NCBI GenBank assembly: GCA_018894495.1
Contig: JAHIOY010000128.1
Span: 1 to 5,525 of the forward strand
Origin: Patescibacteria group bacterium
GTDB taxonomy: Bacteria; Patescibacteriota; Minisyncoccia; Minisyncoccales; JAHIOY01
Length of the DNA: 5,525 bases
Direction of reading: 5' to 3'
Both the position numbers and the translations under genes were made by a program. This document shows, one piece after another, positions 3,774 through 5,525 of this stretch. The first letter of the stretch is position 1. Each line of letters starts with the position of its first letter. The notes under the pieces were generated by a model. It was not told the origin of the DNA, did not search any database, and saw only the letters and a program-made list of their open reading frames with translations.

Positions 3774-3812
3774 GGAGGCGGAATGTTGGGGTCTAACCCC
3801 AACCGATTCTAA
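3770..3812 (+). pseudogene. Vestigial toxin start after the orphan antitoxin
   Basis: ATG 3770 overlaps the antitoxin stop and reads MRRRNVGV before TAA 3794-3796. A second frame from ATG 3783, preceded by a perfect AGGAGG (3773-3778), reads MLGSNPNRF to TAA 3810-3812. Neither continues into a protein. The ATGA overlap and strong Shine-Dalgarno are what a second TA gene would have, so this is probably where a toxin gene was lost. Confidence 0.35.
3785..3803 (+). repeat. Small GC-rich hairpin
   Basis: GTTGGGGT (3785-3792) pairs perfectly with ACCCCAAC (3796-3803) around CTA. There is no T-run after it, so it is not a standard terminator. It lies between the vestigial toxin start and palindrome copy 2, and may be part of the scar of the lost toxin gene. 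Confidence 0.5.
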
Positions 3813-3818
3813 AATAAA

Positions 3819-3847
3819 TTTTTTATGTTGACGTCTGACGTCAACAT
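3819..3847 (-). repeat. Palindromic repeat element, copy 2 (inverted)
   Basis: Six T (3819-3824), then ATGTTGACGTC (3825-3835), a single T, then GACGTCAACAT (3837-3847). The whole 29 bases are the exact reverse complement of copy 1 at 1469-1497. The similarity ends immediately outside the palindrome on both sides. A weak relic of the spacer motif (CAACGGAGACCTGACTGC) follows at 3850-3867. Confidence 0.85.
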
Positions 3848-3888
3848 ACCAACGGAGACCTGACTGCATAATGCCAGATACATTCTGG

Positions 3889-3922
3889 ACTCCATAAAGC
3901 CATAGCCCTATGGAGTTTTTTT
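3889..3922 (+). terminator. Rho-independent terminator at the end of the TA array
   Basis: ACTCCATA (3889-3896) pairs with TATGGAGT (3909-3916), followed by seven T (3916-3922), a textbook intrinsic terminator. A smaller hairpin, CCAGA/TCTGG (3874-3888), stands directly in front. It separates transcription of the TA array from ftsH. Confidence 0.8.
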
Positions 3923-3930
3923 AATAGATT

Positions 3931-3939
3931 TGTTAAAAT
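3931..3939 (+). promoter_or_regulatory. ftsH: Extended -10 promoter of ftsH
   Basis: TGTTAAAAT is an extended -10 box (TGn plus TAAAAT at 3934-3939). No clear -35 is seen; at 17-nt spacing it would fall on the terminator stem (3911-3916). Transcription would start near 3946, giving a leader of about 13 nt without a Shine-Dalgarno before ATG 3959. Confidence 0.5.
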
Positions 3940-3958
3940 AAATATCAGTAACCATACT

Positions 3959-5525
3959 ATGAAAAATTTGGCTAAAAATTTTCTTTTAATTTTGCTTATA
4001 TTTTTGCTCATCTCCAGCTTTTTCGCTCTTTTCCGAGCACCATTTGAGAAAGAAAAAAGAATACCCCTAACTCAGTTGATTCAAGATATAAATCAAGAAA
4101 AAGTTAAAAAAATCGTTGTTTCCGATTCTGGGCTTTCAATTTTATATTTAGACGAGACCAAGGCAAAATCAAGAAAGGAAACTGAAATATCTTTATCTGA
4201 AGCCCTGCTCAATTATGGCGTAGAAAAAGGAAAATTATCTAAAGTAGAAATTGAATCTAAGGAAAGCGGAGGAGGCTGGGTTTGGCTGGGACCGATTTTA
4301 TTTTCTATCGTGCCCCTTTTACTTTTTGGTTTATTTTTCTTTATGATTTTCCGACAGGCAAAAAGCGGAGCGATGCAGGCCTTTGATTTTACGAAAGCCC
4401 GAGCAAAATTATTTGGAGGAGAAGGCCAGTTAAAAGAAAAAACTACCTTTAAAGACGTTGCCGGTCTAAAAGAGGCAAAGCAAGAACTGCTGGAAATTGT
4501 TGATTTTTTGAAAAATCCCAAAAAATATTTGCAAATGGGGGCGAGAATCCCAAGAGGGGTAATATTGATAGGAGCTCCGGGAACTGGAAAAACAATGTTG
4601 GCAAAAGCAGTTTCCAACGAAGCCAATGTTCCTTTCTTTTCAGTTTCTGGTTCAGAATTTATTGAGTTATTTGTTGGAGTTGGAAGTTCGGTAGACCACG
4701 ATACGCCAGTGTTAATGAGAACAGAAAATTCGACGAAACTTTTACCAATTGGGGAGTTTGTTGACCAGTTTTATCCTGAAGATAAAGAAGGATATATGCC
4801 AATTTTTGGCGCTAAAACTTTGGGATATAAACCATTGGAAACAAAATGTTGGGGAGCTTCTAAAAAAGCGTTTACTAAATTTTTTGAAAAAAGTTGCTGG
4901 CAAAACGTAGAAGGAGTATACCGCCATAAAGTCAATGAAATTTACGAAATCCATTATTTAGGAGGAATTATTAAAACTACTGGTAACCATAGCGTATTTG
5001 TCCGCCATCGAAATTTTATTACGTCAAAAAGAATAAATGAGTTAAAGCCCGGAGATATTTTAGTTAATTTACCATTTAAAGTAAGGGGCGTATTCATTTC
5101 GGGTGTTGGAACTACTCATAAGGTAAAAGCTCATCAGTTTGAAGAAAAAATTGAAAAATGGCTGCCGGTATGGAATGAAAATTTTGGGGTGGAGAAACTA
5201 AAGAAAGATTATGCTTTTGCAACGACAAATCAAGAAAAAATATCTCAATCTGAGTTAGCTAAACAGCTCGGTGTATGCCAAATGACAATTAGCAATTGGC
5301 AACATAATAAATATCAACCTCAAACCCTTTGGCTGGCAAATAAATATTTAGAAAAAGGAATCCCGCAAAAGGTTAAAATTACTCCTGAGTTGATGAAGAT
5401 TTTAGGATATTACACTGCCGAAGGAAGAAAACTTATCTATGGCGTAGAACTTATCTTCGGCGCCCACGAAAAGGAACTACATCAAGATTATATTGATTTA
5501 ATGAATAAAATATTCACCAATCAAA
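3959..5525 (+). CDS. ftsH: FtsH membrane AAA+ zinc protease, 5' part, interrupted by an intein
   Basis: Open for 522 codons to the window end. FtsH is a membrane-bound hexameric ATP-dependent protease that extracts and degrades membrane and short-lived cytoplasmic proteins. Seen here: first membrane helix (residues 5-25); extracytoplasmic domain (about 27-106, with RIPLTQLIQDI near 34-44 as in FtsH N-domains); second membrane helix (107-131); FDFTKARAKLF (142-152); start of the AAA+ domain at TTFKDVAGLKEAKQEL (162-177); Walker A GAPGTGKT (205-212; the family usually has GPPGTGKT); and the pore loop FVGVG (238-242). After GVGS the FtsH sequence stops and an intein begins at Ser244. The C-extein (expected SRVRDLF, Walker B, second region of homology, HEXGH protease) lies beyond the window. 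ATG 3959 follows an extended -10 and directly precedes the membrane helix. Full-length protein after splicing would be a usual FtsH of about 600 residues (family knowledge). Confidence 0.95.
   Translation, partial: MKNLAKNFLLILLIFLLISSFFALFRAPFEKEKRIPLTQLIQDINQEKVKKIVVSDSGLSILYLDETKAKSRKETEISLSEALLNYGVEKGKLSKVEIESKESGGGWVWLGPILFSIVPLLLFGLFFFMIFRQAKSGAMQAFDFTKARAKLFGGEGQLKEKTTFKDVAGLKEAKQELLEIVDFLKNPKKYLQMGARIPRGVILIGAPGTGKTMLAKAVSNEANVPFFSVSGSEFIELFVGVGSSVDHDTPVLMRTENSTKLLPIGEFVDQFYPEDKEGYMPIFGAKTLGYKPLETKCWGASKKAFTKFFEKSCWQNVEGVYRHKVNEIYEIHYLGGIIKTTGNHSVFVRHRNFITSKRINELKPGDILVNLPFKVRGVFISGVGTTHKVKAHQFEEKIEKWLPVWNENFGVEKLKKDYAFATTNQEKISQSELAKQLGVCQMTISNWQHNKYQPQTLWLANKYLEKGIPQKVKITPELMKILGYYTAEGRKLIYGVELIFGAHEKELHQDYIDLMNKIFTNQ
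4688..5525 (+). mobile_element. FtsH intein with HTH and LAGLIDADG homing endonuclease (partial)
   Basis: An in-frame protein-splicing element that would excise itself from FtsH after translation. Ser1 is residue 244 of the precursor (codon 4688-4690). Block A is SVDHDTPVLM (244-253). The first-half HINT strands include RHKVNEIYEIHYLGG (322-336). Block B is TGNHSVFVR (341-349), with the T-x-x-H expected to assist the N-terminal acyl shift. RINELKPGDILVNLP (358-372) follows. A Cro/XRE-like helix-turn-helix (429-455, with SELAKQLGV and MTISNW) comes next. Then the first dodecapeptide of a LAGLIDADG homing endonuclease, ILGYYTAEG (481-489), has Glu488 at the metal-binding acidic position, followed by a VELIFGAHEKEL strand-helix. 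The second LAGLIDADG motif and the C-terminal splicing blocks (final His-Asn and +1 Ser) are past the window end, so splicing competence cannot be judged. The host base composition is not visibly different. Confidence 0.92.

Noticed and set aside
3319..3869. Minus-strand open frames covering the hicA end, the GC-rich spacer and the orphan antitoxin.
   Set aside because: They cross palindromic spacers and known genes antisense and show no coding character. The plus-strand genes explain the region.
4213..4954. Minus-strand open frames opposite ftsH (137 and 70 codons).
   Set aside because: They are shadows of the long ftsH/intein frame on the plus strand. They have no promoter or ribosome binding site and no recognisable protein features.
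4688..5525. A frameshift or chimeric assembly joining ftsH to another gene.
   Set aside because: The frame is continuous, the junction is at a conserved site with Ser as first residue, and canonical splicing blocks A and B and a LAGLIDADG motif follow in order, as expected of an intein.

Overview
The window looks like bacterial chromosome from the Candidate Phyla Radiation (Patescibacteria), probably a Parcubacteria-like lineage. This is an inference from overall character: AT-rich and compact, very small toxin-antitoxin (TA) genes, AT-rich intergenic repeats built from AAAGTTAAAAGT-type units, a small membrane-anchored protein of a type I associate with these genomes, and an intein-carrying ftsH. 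No rRNA, tRNA or other phylogenetic marker is present to confirm it.

Left part (1-930): a degraded HicA-like tail (1-86), a promoter driving only a 20-codon ORF (135-197), and an intact 184-aa single-pass membrane protein (256-810) followed by a strong hairpin (849-882).

Middle part (934-3850): a head-to-tail, all-plus-strand array of five TA modules. M1 is a VapB-like antitoxin (968-1138) and a broken PIN-domain toxin (1140-1455). M2 is an antitoxin (1613-1858) and RelE/ParE-like toxin (1855-2103). M3 is an antitoxin (2250-2480) and RelE-like toxin (2446-2718). M4 is HicB (2936-3181) and HicA (3185-3403). M5 is an orphan antitoxin (3549-3773) with only a vestigial toxin start after it. Each module has its own promoter of one shared design: -35 TTGACT, 16-18 nt spacer, extended -10 TGATARAAT. 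Four of the five modules have their start codon 6-7 nt after the -10 box, so their mRNAs should be leaderless. M2 is the exception, with a 47-nt leader folding into a 12-bp hairpin that covers its Shine-Dalgarno. M3 lies between two copies of a roughly 150-bp spacer. The M2-M5 block lies between two inverted 29-bp copies of a palindromic element. The array therefore looks like a set of TA cassettes that can be gained, lost and degraded individually.

Right part (3874-5525): a rho-independent terminator (3889-3922), a short promoter, and the 5' part of ftsH, the membrane AAA+ zinc protease (3959 to the window end). The reading frame is open throughout but is interrupted directly after the pore-loop motif FVGVG by a class 1-type intein beginning with Ser (from 4688). 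Inside the intein are splicing blocks A and B, an XRE-like helix-turn-helix and the first LAGLIDADG motif of a homing endonuclease. The rest of the intein and ftsH lie beyond the window.
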